From NCBI RefSeq assembly GCF_000265425.1, contig NC_018014.1:2046001-2110000 (forward strand): a DNA stretch of 64,000 bases, given 5' to 3'. The stretch is from Terriglobus roseus DSM 18391. GTDB lineage: Bacteria; Acidobacteriota; Terriglobia; Terriglobales; Acidobacteriaceae. The first letter of the stretch is position 1, and each line of letters opens with the position of its first letter. This document shows positions 1 to 9,385 of the stretch, piece after piece. The translations under genes were made by a program, and so were the position numbers. The notes beneath the pieces were generated by a model. The model saw only the letters and a program-made list of their open reading frames with translations. It was not told the origin of the DNA and did no database searches.

Positions 1-28
1 CAGAAGCCAGCACGTCTGCCAGCAGTAC

Positions 29-1402
29 TCACTGCGCGACAGTGGGCTCGGACGTCCTTCTCAAGAGAAGCGTCAGAAGAGGGAGAAGGTCTTCCTTCTT
101 CAGCAGCAATCTTGGAGCCTTGGTTTTTAGTACAAGTCGGAAGCTAACGTAGATCGTGATAAAGCGGCAAGTCGTCGAGATCAGCAAAGACGCCGCAGCC
201 CCGGCGATACCCCAGCGCGGAATGAGGAGAAGCATCATCGGAACGCAGACAGCGAGCCCGACGCCCTGCAATGAAGTCACAAACCCGGGACGGCCCAGCG
301 CCATGAATGCCTGCGCCAGCACAACCGTTGCGCCGGAGAGAACAACCTCCACCAGCAACAGCCGAAGCGTCCCGATGGAGCTGGTATAGGCGCGGCCGTA
401 GAAAATGCGCAGCAAAATTGGGCCGACGATACCAAGTGTTACGGCTGCAACAGCAGTGATTGCGGTGCTCATGCGTACCGCCCTAGACGTCATCGCAAGT
501 GTGGTCTCCATGGAAAGGCCGGTCGCCTTCGGGAAGAGGACTGCAACCACAGACCCTTGGAAGACATTCAGAACCCGCGACAGACTCAGCATCACGACAT
601 AAACACCAAGTTCTGCCGGATGAAGGAAGCTGACTACGAGAACCTGGTCCACCTGGAGAGCAAGAGTTCCAATCAGATCGATTCCGTAAGACCGCACACC
701 ATAGCTCAGCAGGAGCTTCTGGGTCGCCCATCGCAGTTTCACTCCGCGGTCGAAGAGCGAGCGCGAACGCCACAGAAGAAGCCCGATCGGCGGTAGGGCA
801 GCAAAAATGTACGCACAGGCCGCTGTCAACGTATCGAAGCGATGAAGCTCGTAAAGCACACCCAGAATCACCAGGACCGCGGCAGGGTTCAGGATCTGAG
901 AGAGATTTGAGCCGGAGAAGTTCTGCTTTGCTTCCAGCGCCGCCCGCAGAATATACGTGACGCTTGCAACCGGGGTAATAAGCAGAAACCATTGCGCAGC
1001 GACGATTGCCCAGTGCGGATACTGGTGCAGCCAGGACGGCATGCAGACGGCGCCCACAGCAGCTGTGAGGCACGAGATCACCGTGCAAAGAAAAAGCGCA
1101 TTCCACGTCATATCCGCAACGCGCTCAGGGGAACGCCGAATATGGAAGATCATGGCCGTCGGAAGCCCGAAGGAAGTTAAACCCGCAAGTAGACCAGACC
1201 AAAGAATAATCGCGGCGAGCTCACCCCGCCCTGCCGGCATCAACATGCGCGCCGTCATAATCCCCGTGAGGACGTTGAGTCCTTGGATCAGGACACGCGA
1301 TACGACAGTCTGAAAAACAGCTTTCACGCCCTTTCCAACTGCGGCCTTCGTCTGAGGCACTTTGGGTTCCTCTTTTTTCACCATCTCGGGCGGTGCGGTC
1401 AT
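29..1402 (-). CDS. Polysaccharide flippase (Wzx/MATE-like, oligosaccharide flippase family)
   Basis: 457-aa polytopic membrane protein with about 12-14 hydrophobic segments. It has a cytoplasmic N-terminal stretch rich in Lys/Pro, then the MTARMLMPAGRGELAAI segment typical of the first transmembrane hairpin in polysaccharide-export flippases. Family members move undecaprenyl-linked oligosaccharides across the inner membrane before polymerisation or export. AAAGGA lies 7 nt before the ATG on the minus strand, which supports this start. A GT4 glycosyltransferase is divergently placed 375 bp away, so this looks like the edge of an exopolysaccharide or O-antigen locus continuing to the left of the window. 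The substrate cannot be read from the sequence. Confidence 0.85.
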   Translation of the reverse strand: MTAPPEMVKKEEPKVPQTKAAVGKGVKAVFQTVVSRVLIQGLNVLTGIMTARMLMPAGRGELAAIILWSGLLAGLTSFGLPTAMIFHIRRSPERVADMTWNALFLCTVISCLTAAVGAVCMPSWLHQYPHWAIVAAQWFLLITPVASVTYILRAALEAKQNFSGSNLSQILNPAAVLVILGVLYELHRFDTLTAACAYIFAALPPIGLLLWRSRSLFDRGVKLRWATQKLLLSYGVRSYGIDLIGTLALQVDQVLVVSFLHPAELGVYVVMLSLSRVLNVFQGSVVAVLFPKATGLSMETTLAMTSRAVRMSTAITAVAAVTLGIVGPILLRIFYGRAYTSSIGTLRLLLVEVVLSGATVVLAQAFMALGRPGFVTSLQGVGLAVCVPMMLLLIPRWGIAGAAASLLISTTCRFITIYVSFRLVLKTKAPRLLLKKEDLLPLLTLLLRRTSEPTVAQ

Positions 1403-1776
1403 GAATTGTCCTTTGCAGGCCGATGCGTGGCAGGTGCGAGTTGCCGCGTACTGAGCTGCTCTTTATGGGTGGATTTCGATGGCGGGCAATCTGCTAAAGG
1501 AAGCGCACCGTTTGAGCTTATCTCGATCTTAATAGGCGGGCGCATCACATCCGGACACTCCCTCTCGTTGCAACTGGGATTCCATCCTAAAGAACAGCCC
1601 ATGTTGACCGAATCGCACGGACTTCAGGGGGAGGGTACCATCGAGGTGAAGCAGCGAGTGCCGCCGTCCTGTCGCTGGTCGCTCATGGGCCAAGAATCCA
1701 GCATCAAGGGTGTGTGCATTGTGGAAATGGCAAGAGCATCAATGCATGATCTGCCTTCAGACTGAAAGGAATTTGC
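1403..1776. other. Divergent intergenic region, no gene seen
   Basis: 374 bp between the start codons of the flippase and the glycosyltransferase, presumably holding both promoters. I found no convincing -35/-10 pair. The short ORFs that cross it have no ribosome-binding site and no recognisable sequence. Confidence 0.5.
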
Positions 1777-2955
1777 ATGGATCGCGATCACCTGAAACTT
1801 GTCTTTTATGACGTACATGATCCGGAAGATAAACAATTCTGGGCCGGATCGTCCGCGCACGTAATTTCGGGCCTGCGAAAAGCTGGACAATCGGTGACCT
1901 CAGTTGGAAATCTCGTTCCCAGGCTCCGTCGTGTGCTTCGCGCCGGACTCTTCCACGCCTACCGGGTCGCCCGGAATTTGCATTATCATCCCGATCGGCA
2001 TGACCTCGTAACCCGCTTCTACACGGCGATTGGCAACCGGCGACTACGTCAACATCGTGACGCGGACGCAATACTGACCGTGTCGGCGGCATTCGCGGCT
2101 TACCTCGAGGTACCACAGCCCATTTTCGTGCTACTCGATGCTACTTGGGGGCAGATCGTCGAGATGTATCCCTACTTTGCCGCCGATCGCCAGCCCGCCC
2201 ACATCGTCCGGGCAGGATACGCGCTGGACAGGCGGGCATTCGCCAAACCGAATCTCCATCTCGTAATGACTTCTGCCTGGGCAGCGGACCGGGCAATGCA
2301 AGAGTACGGAATGGATCCTTCCCGCGTGCATATCCTTCCCTTCGGCGCCAACTTTACTGACGACCCGCAGCGCGACCTCGTCATGAAGGCCGCCGCCCAG
2401 CGCAACGGCCAGCACTGCAATCTACTTTTTGTTGGGCGTGAGTTCGACCGGAAAGGTGGCCCCATTGCCGTGGAAATCGCGCGCAACCTGAACCAGATGG
2501 GAGTTCCCGCCACGCTGCACGTCGTCGGGTGTTCGCCGGAGAGCATGCCCGATTGCGTCAAGGTGCACGGCTTGCTGAAGAAAGAGATTCCCGGGCAACT
2601 GGCGCAACTGCAGAATCTTTATGCAACCAGCGATTTCTTCCTGTTGCCCACCCGTGCAGAGGCCCAGGGCATCGTCTTCAACGAGGCCGCTGCATACGCA
2701 CTTCCTGTTGCAGCCACGGACGTAGGGGGTGTCAGCACCGTGGTCCAAAAGGACTGGGGTTTTCTGCTTCCTCTGGAAGCGGATGCTCATCAGTATGCCG
2801 TTTGGTTGCGCAACGCGTTCCAGGACCGTGACTCTTACAAGCTTCTCTCAGAAAATGCACGTAAGGATTTCGAGGCACGTCTGAGTAATACGGTCTATAC
2901 GCAGAAATTACTGGGGATTATTCGCGGTGCCCTCCATGCGACCCGTGCCGCATAA
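1777..2955 (+). CDS. Glycosyltransferase family 4 (GT-B fold)
   Basis: 392-aa soluble protein. The C-terminal Rossmann half (from about residue 210) shows the GT4 pattern: LLFVGREFDRKGG for the nucleotide-sugar-binding loop, then the E-x7-E motif in EAQGIVFNEAAAYALPV followed by ATDVGG. The N-terminal acceptor domain is more divergent. Family members transfer a sugar from a nucleotide donor with retention of anomeric configuration, usually in polysaccharide or glycolipid assembly. AAAGGAAT sits just before the ATG. It is divergent from the flippase, which fits a shared exopolysaccharide pathway. Donor and acceptor are unknown. Confidence 0.85.
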   Translation: MDRDHLKLVFYDVHDPEDKQFWAGSSAHVISGLRKAGQSVTSVGNLVPRLRRVLRAGLFHAYRVARNLHYHPDRHDLVTRFYTAIGNRRLRQHRDADAILTVSAAFAAYLEVPQPIFVLLDATWGQIVEMYPYFAADRQPAHIVRAGYALDRRAFAKPNLHLVMTSAWAADRAMQEYGMDPSRVHILPFGANFTDDPQRDLVMKAAAQRNGQHCNLLFVGREFDRKGGPIAVEIARNLNQMGVPATLHVVGCSPESMPDCVKVHGLLKKEIPGQLAQLQNLYATSDFFLLPTRAEAQGIVFNEAAAYALPVAATDVGGVSTVVQKDWGFLLPLEADAHQYAVWLRNAFQDRDSYKLLSENARKDFEARLSNTVYTQKLLGIIRGALHATRAA

Positions 2956-3121
2956 AAAGAATTGAATCGAGTGACTGCGGACTTTAGAAACGCGCATCGG
3001 ATCGGGTATGAGTCACAACAGGGAATTAGATAGTGGCAGGGCGCTGGGAAAGATTCACAGTGGCTCAGCACACCTTGGTCGATCGTTCACCGTAGCAACC
3101 GGAAGAAGAGATTCCGAACGC

Positions 3122-3157
3122 GATGAAGGGGCACCGCCGAAGCGGTGCCCCTTCATC
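3122..3157. terminator. Strong hairpin between convergent genes, probable bidirectional terminator
   Basis: A perfect 16-bp stem (3122-3137 with 3142-3157) closes a CGAA loop. It lies between the glycosyltransferase stop (2955) and the stop of the convergent beta-helix gene (3185). No long T-run follows on either strand, so termination may depend on the stem alone or on Rho. Confidence 0.65.
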
Positions 3158-3184
3158 TTAGAGATGCAGTTGACAGGTATTCAC

Positions 3185-4675
3185 TTACTGTCCCGAAGTG
3201 GCCGCCATGAACTTTGCCTGCGTCATACGATTCTGCCTGTCGCCAGCGGATGCCATCCTGTAGCGAAAAGCGTCGGGTGTCTTTGTGATCCAGGTCGTTC
3301 TACCGTCGAAGGCTACATGTCCCGCGCTGGCCGTGGTGTACAGCGCGCACTGCCCACCCTTGGTCGCGTCGTACGTTCCTCCCAGCACCTGCACTCCCGT
3401 CGCTGTTCCTTCAATCGTCAGCGAGCATCCGGAAACATCGGAGACATTGTTATTGCCGTAGACAGCGTTCGCTCCGCCAGCACCGTCAATGCCGTTGTAC
3501 AGGGTGCCGTCCGTGCTTGTCTTCAGGTGGGCGATCAGATTATTGGTCGCATACCCAAAGGACTGGACCTGGATACCAAAACCCCGGCTGTTCGAGATCT
3601 TGTTGTTATTCACGTAGTCGTAGTTTTCTTCGGCAGAGATATTCCCTTCATTATCGGAAAGGGAGTTGTTTGCGATCAAGTTAGCTCCGCATGACGAAGC
3701 CAGACCATAGTTACGATCCTGGATACCCATCGCGGTCGTTGTGCGGACCGCATTATTCGCAATATATGCGCCCTTGATACCGCGCATGTTGATGCCGGCA
3801 ATGTTGTAATTCAGGCCGACGGGCGAATCCAGCCTTCCAACCAGATTCTTCGCGATCGTCCAGCCTGTTACCGCCATCGAGCCATACGAAGTATTTGCGC
3901 GTACCATGATGCCGCCGTCGAACCCGAAAGGCATAGGGGCCGAAGATCCGGTGTTGAAGATCGTAAGCGCTTGGAGCGTGTTGTTCTGATTCGGGCCATT
4001 GCCTGCGGTGTTCGGCGAGTCTAGAACAAACGCAACCCCTGAATTCGTGGTGCGGATGATTTCCAGGTTCTGAATTGTCACAAAGGACTTGTTTATAGCG
4101 ACGATGCCGTTCTGATGACCGCTTCCTGAGACTTCGATTGTGTGCTTCGAAGGATTCGAGCCGTCGATCAGATGCACATATAGTGTGTCAGCATCACTGT
4201 AGAAGGATCCTGGAGTGTTGATGGCAACCGCAAGATTGGCTTGCGCCTTCAGGGGCACCGCTTGGGCGTAGATGGCATCCACGAACACCTTATAGCTGGG
4301 AATAGTACGCCGGGTTTGGTAGGTGCCTGCAGAGATGAGGCTCCACCCGGTTTCGGGGTCAGCACCATCGATGATAGGCGTTGCACCTTGGCCATACGCA
4401 TCGATAACCAACCTGCTGCGTGCGGAAGATCCCGACCCTGGCACAACCAGCTGCTCGTGCCAGACGTCTCCACGTCGAAGAAGGATCGAGTCGCCCCCTG
4501 TGACTTTCTTCAGAGCACCTACCCTGCTCAGCGTTTTGAACGCTGTTGTCTGACTGAGACCATTATTATTGTCGCTCCCCCCAGACTCAGAGACGTAGTA
4601 AGTGGTTGCCGAAGCGGATAGCGTAAGTGACGCACAGACAATGGCCGAGGCCCAGAAATGGTTCAAATGTGACAT
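3185..4675 (-). CDS. Secreted right-handed parallel beta-helix protein
   Basis: 496 aa. The N-terminus (MSHLNHFWASAIVCASLTLSAS) is a Sec signal peptide. The mature protein begins TTYYVSESGGSDNNNGLS, the usual opening of pectate-lyase-like or DUF1565 beta-helix proteins, followed by N-rich coils such as NNTLQ, YIANNAV, LIANNSLS and YVNNNKIS, which form asparagine ladders. Such proteins bind or cleave acidic polysaccharides. No catalytic Asp/Lys/Arg set of a named lyase family can be assigned by eye. The ATG at 4675 is preferred over an upstream in-frame TTG (4687) because GGAG precedes it by 6 nt. It converges on the GT4 gene. Polysaccharide modification is an inference. Confidence 0.75.
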   Translation of the reverse strand: MSHLNHFWASAIVCASLTLSASATTYYVSESGGSDNNNGLSQTTAFKTLSRVGALKKVTGGDSILLRRGDVWHEQLVVPGSGSSARSRLVIDAYGQGATPIIDGADPETGWSLISAGTYQTRRTIPSYKVFVDAIYAQAVPLKAQANLAVAINTPGSFYSDADTLYVHLIDGSNPSKHTIEVSGSGHQNGIVAINKSFVTIQNLEIIRTTNSGVAFVLDSPNTAGNGPNQNNTLQALTIFNTGSSAPMPFGFDGGIMVRANTSYGSMAVTGWTIAKNLVGRLDSPVGLNYNIAGINMRGIKGAYIANNAVRTTTAMGIQDRNYGLASSCGANLIANNSLSDNEGNISAEENYDYVNNNKISNSRGFGIQVQSFGYATNNLIAHLKTSTDGTLYNGIDGAGGANAVYGNNNVSDVSGCSLTIEGTATGVQVLGGTYDATKGGQCALYTTASAGHVAFDGRTTWITKTPDAFRYRMASAGDRQNRMTQAKFMAATSGQ

Positions 4676-5241
4676 ATATCTCCGCAAGTCAGAACAAAGT
4701 GAAGGATTACCATCCCTTTATAACTGCGGAAAATGGGTAAAGCTCTACCACTTTCGGGCATATCAAAAGCACTTTTGGTCATTACCTGGGCGAAGGGCTG
4801 TCCAACAGCTATGAGTGCGCAGGCGGCAACCACTCGCTGGAGCAAAGTCGTCGGGGACGATTTCAGATCGCGACCAGAGCGTCGTTGCCAGGCAAGGACA
4901 GCGCGTGAGCTGCAACTCGCGTGTTACCTCTGAGGAGGCCAGCGCAAACACCGCTGAAACGGCTACTTCGCTGATCGGCGAAATGGGCATAGGTTAGGAC
5001 CTGTCTGAAGAAGCGAGTCGGCATTTGCAACGGCAGCGCACGCAACATCTGGTCTGGACGTACAACGGAAGACCGTCCTGTGGACATCGCCGAGAAGGAC
5101 CGAAACTCATAGTGGAGGGCCGCAACGTAAATCGGTACCGCGCCGTCTGCCCGCACCGCATGACATCCCGAACGGTGTTTGCTTGCCACTAACCCATCGC
5201 ATGTAGGATTCTCTGGAGACGAAATTGCCTCCGGGGATCGC
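4676..5241. other. Divergent intergenic region, no gene seen
   Basis: About 570 bp between the beta-helix gene and the acyl-CoA synthetase. A TATAAA on the minus strand near 4718-4723 could be part of the beta-helix promoter, but no matching -35 was found. Short ORFs in the region have no ribosome-binding sites and look random. Confidence 0.45.
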
Positions 5242-7008
5242 ATGCAGCTGCGTACGTTGAACGATGTGTTTCGGAATGCCACTTCGCGAGGCCAGTCCCG
5301 CGCAATCCTTTCTCCCAGCGGCGATCAGTGGCTGCCTATATCCTGCGACGCACTCTACTGGCGCACCCGCCGTCTCGCAGCCTGGCTCATGGCCCAAGGC
5401 ATCACCAAGGGCGACCGTGTCGCACTCATCGCAGAGAACCGCTGGGAGTGGCCCGTCACCGACTTTGCCTGCCTCGCCATCGGCGCCATCGATGTCCCCA
5501 TGTTCCCAACGCTCACCGCAGATCAGACCGAAGCACAACTGCGCGACAGCGGTGCGAAGATCGTCTTCGTCTCCACGCCCGACCTCGCTACCAAGATCCT
5601 CAAGTCCGGCCTCGATGTAACCGTCGTCGTCATGGATGCCGAAGCCAGCTCACAGCACATCGCCTTCGCAGACCTCGTCGCAGGCGAGGAACCCGGCACA
5701 CGCGACGCAGACTTCGACGCCACGCTGCAGGCCATCGAACCAGGCGACATCGCCACCATCATCTACACCTCCGGCACCACTGGCGATGCCAAGGGCGTGG
5801 TCCTCACCCACGGCAACATAGCCTCCAATCTCACAGAGACGACGGACCTCTTCCGCTTCGGTGCGGAAGACCTCATGGTCTCGTTCCTGCCGCTCTCACA
5901 CGTCACCGCCCGGCATATCGACTACCTTTTCTACGCAGAGAACGTCACGCTCGCCTACGTCAGCCGTCCCGAGCGCGTGCTGCCGGCAATGGCCGCGGTC
6001 AAGCCCACCATCTTCGTCGCCGTCCCGCGTGTCTATGAGCGTGTGCGTCAATCTGCGGAGGGCAAGGCGCTCAAGGCTGGCGGCCTCAAAGCGAAGATCT
6101 TTGCGTGGGCCATCAGGACCGGTGGCAAACACCGCGACCAGGTCGCGCAAGCGCAGGGCGATCCCTCGTCCCTCGCCTGGAAGATCGCGAACAAGCTCGT
6201 CTACAGCAAGCTGCGCGAGGCTATGGGCGGCCGCGTCAAGGTCTTCGTCGCAGGTGGCGCGCCCCTCGGCATCGATCTCGCACGCTGGTTCGCAGATGCG
6301 GGTATTCCCATCTTCGAAGGCTATGGCCTCACCGAAACCTCACCCGTCATCGCAGTCAACCTGCCGGGAAAGAACAAACTCGGCAGCATCGGTCCCAAGC
6401 TCAAGAACCTCGACGTCCGCTTCGCCGAAGATGGCGAACTCGAAGTCCGCGGCCCCAGCATCTTCCAGGGCTACTGGCAGAAGCCTGAGCAGACCGCCGC
6501 AGTCATGGATGGCGAGTGGTTTAAGACTGGCGACATCGGCGCCGTGGATGCCGAAGGCTTCCTCTCCATCACCGATCGCAAGCGCGAACTCATCAAGACC
6601 GTCAGCGGCAAGTTCATCGCACCGCAGCCCATTGAGAACAGGCTGAAGGTCTCACCGCTCATCGGCTTCGCTGCGCTCCAGGGCGACACCCGCAAGTACG
6701 TCACGGCCATCGTCTCGCCCGATCTCGTTGCTCTGGAAGAGTGGGCAAGGGAGCAGGGCATCCAGTCCTCCGACCGCACCGCTCTCGTGCGCGAACCGAA
6801 GGTCATCGCCCGCTACCAGCAGGAGTTCGACCGGGTAAACGCCGACGCCGCACCGTGGGAGAAGGTAAAGCGATTCCGTCTGGTGCCGGACGAGTGGACC
6901 GTCGACACCGGCGAGATGACACCAAGCCTCAAGCTGAAGCGCCGCATCGTGGCCGCAAGATATGCCTCTGAGATCGACGCCCTCTACACCGGAGCCGAAG
7001 CCGAATGA
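5242..7008 (+). CDS. Long-chain fatty-acid-CoA ligase (AMP-binding, FadD15-like)
   Basis: 588 aa from the ATG at 5242; an in-frame TTG at 5179 would add a 21-residue N-terminus unlike the family. Core adenylate-forming motifs are present: IIYTSGTTGDAKGVVLTHGN (ATP/AMP-binding loop), GYGLTETSPVI (A5), WFKTGDIGAVDAEGFLSITDR (A7/A8 hinge) and KTVSGKFIAPQPIEN near the C-terminal catalytic Lys region. The enzyme activates fatty acids to acyl-CoA in the cytoplasm through an acyl-adenylate. The next gene overlaps its stop by 4 nt (ATGA), so the two are probably translationally coupled. Chain length cannot be read from the sequence. Confidence 0.88.
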   Translation: MQLRTLNDVFRNATSRGQSRAILSPSGDQWLPISCDALYWRTRRLAAWLMAQGITKGDRVALIAENRWEWPVTDFACLAIGAIDVPMFPTLTADQTEAQLRDSGAKIVFVSTPDLATKILKSGLDVTVVVMDAEASSQHIAFADLVAGEEPGTRDADFDATLQAIEPGDIATIIYTSGTTGDAKGVVLTHGNIASNLTETTDLFRFGAEDLMVSFLPLSHVTARHIDYLFYAENVTLAYVSRPERVLPAMAAVKPTIFVAVPRVYERVRQSAEGKALKAGGLKAKIFAWAIRTGGKHRDQVAQAQGDPSSLAWKIANKLVYSKLREAMGGRVKVFVAGGAPLGIDLARWFADAGIPIFEGYGLTETSPVIAVNLPGKNKLGSIGPKLKNLDVRFAEDGELEVRGPSIFQGYWQKPEQTAAVMDGEWFKTGDIGAVDAEGFLSITDRKRELIKTVSGKFIAPQPIENRLKVSPLIGFAALQGDTRKYVTAIVSPDLVALEEWAREQGIQSSDRTALVREPKVIARYQQEFDRVNADAAPWEKVKRFRLVPDEWTVDTGEMTPSLKLKRRIVAARYASEIDALYTGAEAE

Positions 7009-7799
7009 TGTTCCGCGTCATCCGCGTCCTCGCTGCAGCGTTACTCTCAGCAACGCTCGCGAGCGCGCAGGTCGCGAACCATCCACCAACCTGCCCGAAC
7101 CTGCGCAAGGCCTCGCCGCACCCAACGGCTTCGCAGATACTCGCCGCGCAGGAACAGGCAGCGGCTGATCCCAACGTGATCCTCTCGCCGGAACCCGTAG
7201 GCAACATCGGCCTGCTCCGCTACGCCCTCCGCGACTACGCCGACTGCACAGGCGACGCGGGCTGCTACTGGACCGATTTGGACGCACAAACCCAACGCGC
7301 TCTCAACGCACTGGAATCCGGGGTAAGGGAAGCGCGTCGCGGAGCAAAGCTGGCACTCGTCCTCGACATCGACGAAACCTCACTTTCCAGCTACTGCGAA
7401 TCCATCGCAGAGGACTTCGGCTACATCCCGGACCGTTGGGAGAAGTGGATCGTCTCAAACGAAGCCGCAATCCCGATCCCGGGCACTGTCCGCCTCGTCA
7501 AACGGGCGCAGGCTCTCGGCGTGACGGTCTTCTTCATCACGGGGCGCCCCGAGGCCCAGCGTGCCGCAACCGAAGCGAATCTCACAGCCGCAGGCTACGC
7601 AGCCTGGCACCATCTATCGCTGCGCCAGGCCGGCGCCTATCCCTCAACTACTGCCTACAAGGCTGCAGAGCGCGCGAAGATCCAGGCGGACGGCTACACA
7701 CTCCTGCTGAACATGGGTGACCAGTGGAGCGATCTGCAGGGCCAACCCATGGCACAGCACAGCGTCAAGCTCCCGAATCCCTTCTACTACCTGCCCTGA
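7005..7799 (+). CDS. Exported HAD-family acid phosphatase (class B / subfamily IIIB)
   Basis: 264 aa. N-terminal signal peptide (MMFRVIRVLAAALLSATLASAQ), so periplasmic or secreted. The HAD motif I, DIDET, is at residues 121-125 with Asp121 as nucleophile and Asp123 as acid/base. FFITGRPE is motif II, and NMGDQWSDLQG carries the motif IV acidic residues. This matches the plant/bacterial acid-phosphatase B family (pfam03767), which dephosphorylates nucleotides and small phosphoesters. The start codon overlaps the stop of the acyl-CoA ligase, an odd pairing of a cytoplasmic ligase with an exported phosphatase. Confidence 0.85.
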   Translation: MMFRVIRVLAAALLSATLASAQVANHPPTCPNLRKASPHPTASQILAAQEQAAADPNVILSPEPVGNIGLLRYALRDYADCTGDAGCYWTDLDAQTQRALNALESGVREARRGAKLALVLDIDETSLSSYCESIAEDFGYIPDRWEKWIVSNEAAIPIPGTVRLVKRAQALGVTVFFITGRPEAQRAATEANLTAAGYAAWHHLSLRQAGAYPSTTAYKAAERAKIQADGYTLLLNMGDQWSDLQGQPMAQHSVKLPNPFYYLP

Positions 7800-7845
7800 T
7801 CCAAACCACGCACCAAAATTCGAATGTGCCAAAGACGATTTTTTC

Positions 7846-7875
7846 TTGTCTTACCTGCCTGAAAAGGGGTACAAG
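7846..7875 (+). promoter_or_regulatory. Possible sigma70 promoter of the small HTH gene
   Basis: TTGTCT (7846-7851) and TACAAG (7870-7875) are separated by 18 bp and lie about 65 bp before the ATG at 7941. Both hexamers are partial matches, so this is a tentative call. Confidence 0.35.
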
Positions 7876-7940
7876 TATCTGGCTGGGCGGCCAATCCACC
7901 GGATCGAACGGCAACTCCCTCGCTTCAGGAAAGCCATCAC

Positions 7941-8198
7941 ATGCGTAGCTCTGCTGAGACCGTTTTGCGAGAGGTAATGGATATCCGGCAGGCCGCCGGA
8001 TACCTTGGGATCAGCAGCGACACTCTCTATCGCTACGCGTCCGAAGGCTTCGTACCTGCGTTCAAACTGGGAAATCGCTGGCGTTTCAAGAAAAGCTTGC
8101 TCGATGCCTGGATGGATCGCCAGTCCGGTGCAGCCACACTACCTGCCCTTGCAGAAGTGAAGCCCCGCGAAAAGAAGCCAGCCCGAGCTGCGGTTTAG
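7941..8198 (+). CDS. Small excisionase-like HTH DNA-binding protein
   Basis: 85 aa. Residues about 12-58 form a MerR/excisionase-type winged HTH (HTH_17): VMDIRQAAGYLGISSDTLYRY, then GFVPAFKLGNRWRFKKSLLDAWM. The remainder is a basic Ala/Lys-rich tail. AGGAAAG lies 8 nt before the ATG. No integrase or transposase is nearby, so it is more likely a small transcriptional regulator (BldC-like) than a recombination directionality factor. The repeat element described below begins 18 bp downstream of its stop codon. Confidence 0.75.
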   Translation: MRSSAETVLREVMDIRQAAGYLGISSDTLYRYASEGFVPAFKLGNRWRFKKSLLDAWMDRQSGAATLPALAEVKPREKKPARAAV

Positions 8199-8215
8199 CG
8201 GATCCCGCCTCGGAT

Positions 8216-8450
8216 CTGTCAAGAGGTAAATCGTATAACGTGCTTATTTTGAGTGGTTTACGTTGGCGGGTTTTCCTGTCCAAGCTGCTATCCTTGAATA
8301 GGACACAGATAGACGACTGGCAATGTTGCGGGCCGCTAAGTCCTTTGTTATCTAATTTTTGCGTGTAAACCCTTTTGAATCAGATTTTTGCCGAAAAGGG
8401 AATCGTCAACCCCTTTGTTTTCTAATTTTTACGGGAAACGCGGGGGGGGG
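8216..8450 (+). repeat. Composite intergenic repeat element, copy 1
   Basis: About 235 bp sharing ordered blocks with an inverted copy at 17845-18071: CTGTCAAG (8216), TTGGCGGGTT (8263-8272), TGCTATCCTTGAA (8286-8298) and a 25-bp identical block (8336-8360). The last block is the first of three degenerate units, each ending in (A/G)ATTTTT. The TTTTT tracts fall at 8356, 8385 and 8426, giving spacings of 29 and 41 nt, exactly as in the other copy. It ends in a run of G. It lies between convergent genes and contains no ORF. Confidence 0.8.
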
Positions 8451-8454
8451 CACC

Positions 8455-9321
8455 CTACGCCGGTTGCAGCGTCAGCATCGTCAGCTCGGGCGGACAGTTG
8501 AACCGGAATGGCAGGTGCATGCAGCCAAGTCCACGATTCACATAGACTTGTGTCCCCGCAGCCGCTTGGAACAGGCCCTCAACATATTTCACGCCCAGTG
8601 CAGGCAGCATCATTGCAGGCATCAGCGGAATGCGAACCTGTCCGCCATGCGTGTGTCCCGCCAGCATCAGATCCACCGGCGCGGTGGCAGCCACCGTGTC
8701 GACGAAATCCGGCTCGTGGCCCAGCAGGACGATCGGTTCGCCATCCTTCCGCTTCGGCACGGCGGTCGCCAGATTCGGCAGGTCGAAATAAGCGTCGGCG
8801 ATGCCAGCGATCCAGAGCCGGTCGCCACGCAGATCGATTGCAGTGAACTCGTTGTTCAGCGGAGTCAGCCCGTGGCGTCGAAGAATCTCCCGCATCTGCG
8901 GACCGATGCCCGCGTCGTGATTGCCCAACGAACAGAAACGCAGGGCGCACTGGATCCCGGACAGGATCGAAGCGCATCCATCCGCATCGGCGAGATTGGT
9001 CGCGAGGGGCCCGCGGTGCGCCGTAATGAAGTCGCCCGTTAGAGCAACCATGTCCGGCTGCAGGCGATTGATCGTCTTCACCGCATGCTGAACGAAAAAG
9101 GGCTCGTCGTACGAATGGAAGTGAATGTCGCTGATCTGGGCGATTCGGAAACCATGGAAAGCCGTCGGCAGGTTCTTGATGTGGACAGTCCGCTCGACCG
9201 TCATAAGCGCGTGCCGCTCGATCTCGCTCGAGTAAAGCACCAGGGATCCTGCGGTGATGGCGGTGCCGATAAGAAAGCGTCTACGAGTGAGGACGCGTTG
9301 TGCGTGCTGAAACGGCTCCAT
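8455..9321 (-). CDS. TAT-exported metallophosphoesterase (YkuE-like)
   Basis: 288 aa. The N-terminus carries a twin-arginine signal (LTRRRFLIGTAITAGSL), predicting export in folded form. The calcineurin-like metal-binding motifs appear in order: ISDIHFHS (DxH), LTGDFIT (GDxx), SLGNHDAG (GNHD), LLGHEPD and LAGHTHGGQVRIP (GHxH). These bind a dinuclear metal centre that hydrolyses phosphoesters, in YkuE-like proteins possibly lipid-linked substrates. It converges on the HTH gene, with the repeat element between them, and is divergent from the M24 peptidase. Confidence 0.85.
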   Translation of the reverse strand: MEPFQHAQRVLTRRRFLIGTAITAGSLVLYSSEIERHALMTVERTVHIKNLPTAFHGFRIAQISDIHFHSYDEPFFVQHAVKTINRLQPDMVALTGDFITAHRGPLATNLADADGCASILSGIQCALRFCSLGNHDAGIGPQMREILRRHGLTPLNNEFTAIDLRGDRLWIAGIADAYFDLPNLATAVPKRKDGEPIVLLGHEPDFVDTVAATAPVDLMLAGHTHGGQVRIPLMPAMMLPALGVKYVEGLFQAAAGTQVYVNRGLGCMHLPFRFNCPPELTMLTLQPA

Positions 9322-9385
9322 ACGTCATGATACCGGGCAGAGTGCCGCAGGCGAATGAATCCCCAGGGCATCGTATGATCGCCTG

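Noticed and set aside
7941..8450. Remnant of an integrated element (excisionase-like gene plus repeat)
   Set aside because: No integrase, tRNA target or flanking direct repeats are seen; the HTH family includes many ordinary regulators.
8436..8450. G-run as a G-quadruplex
   Set aside because: A single long G-run without the regular four-tract pattern; copy 2 has only a broken version.
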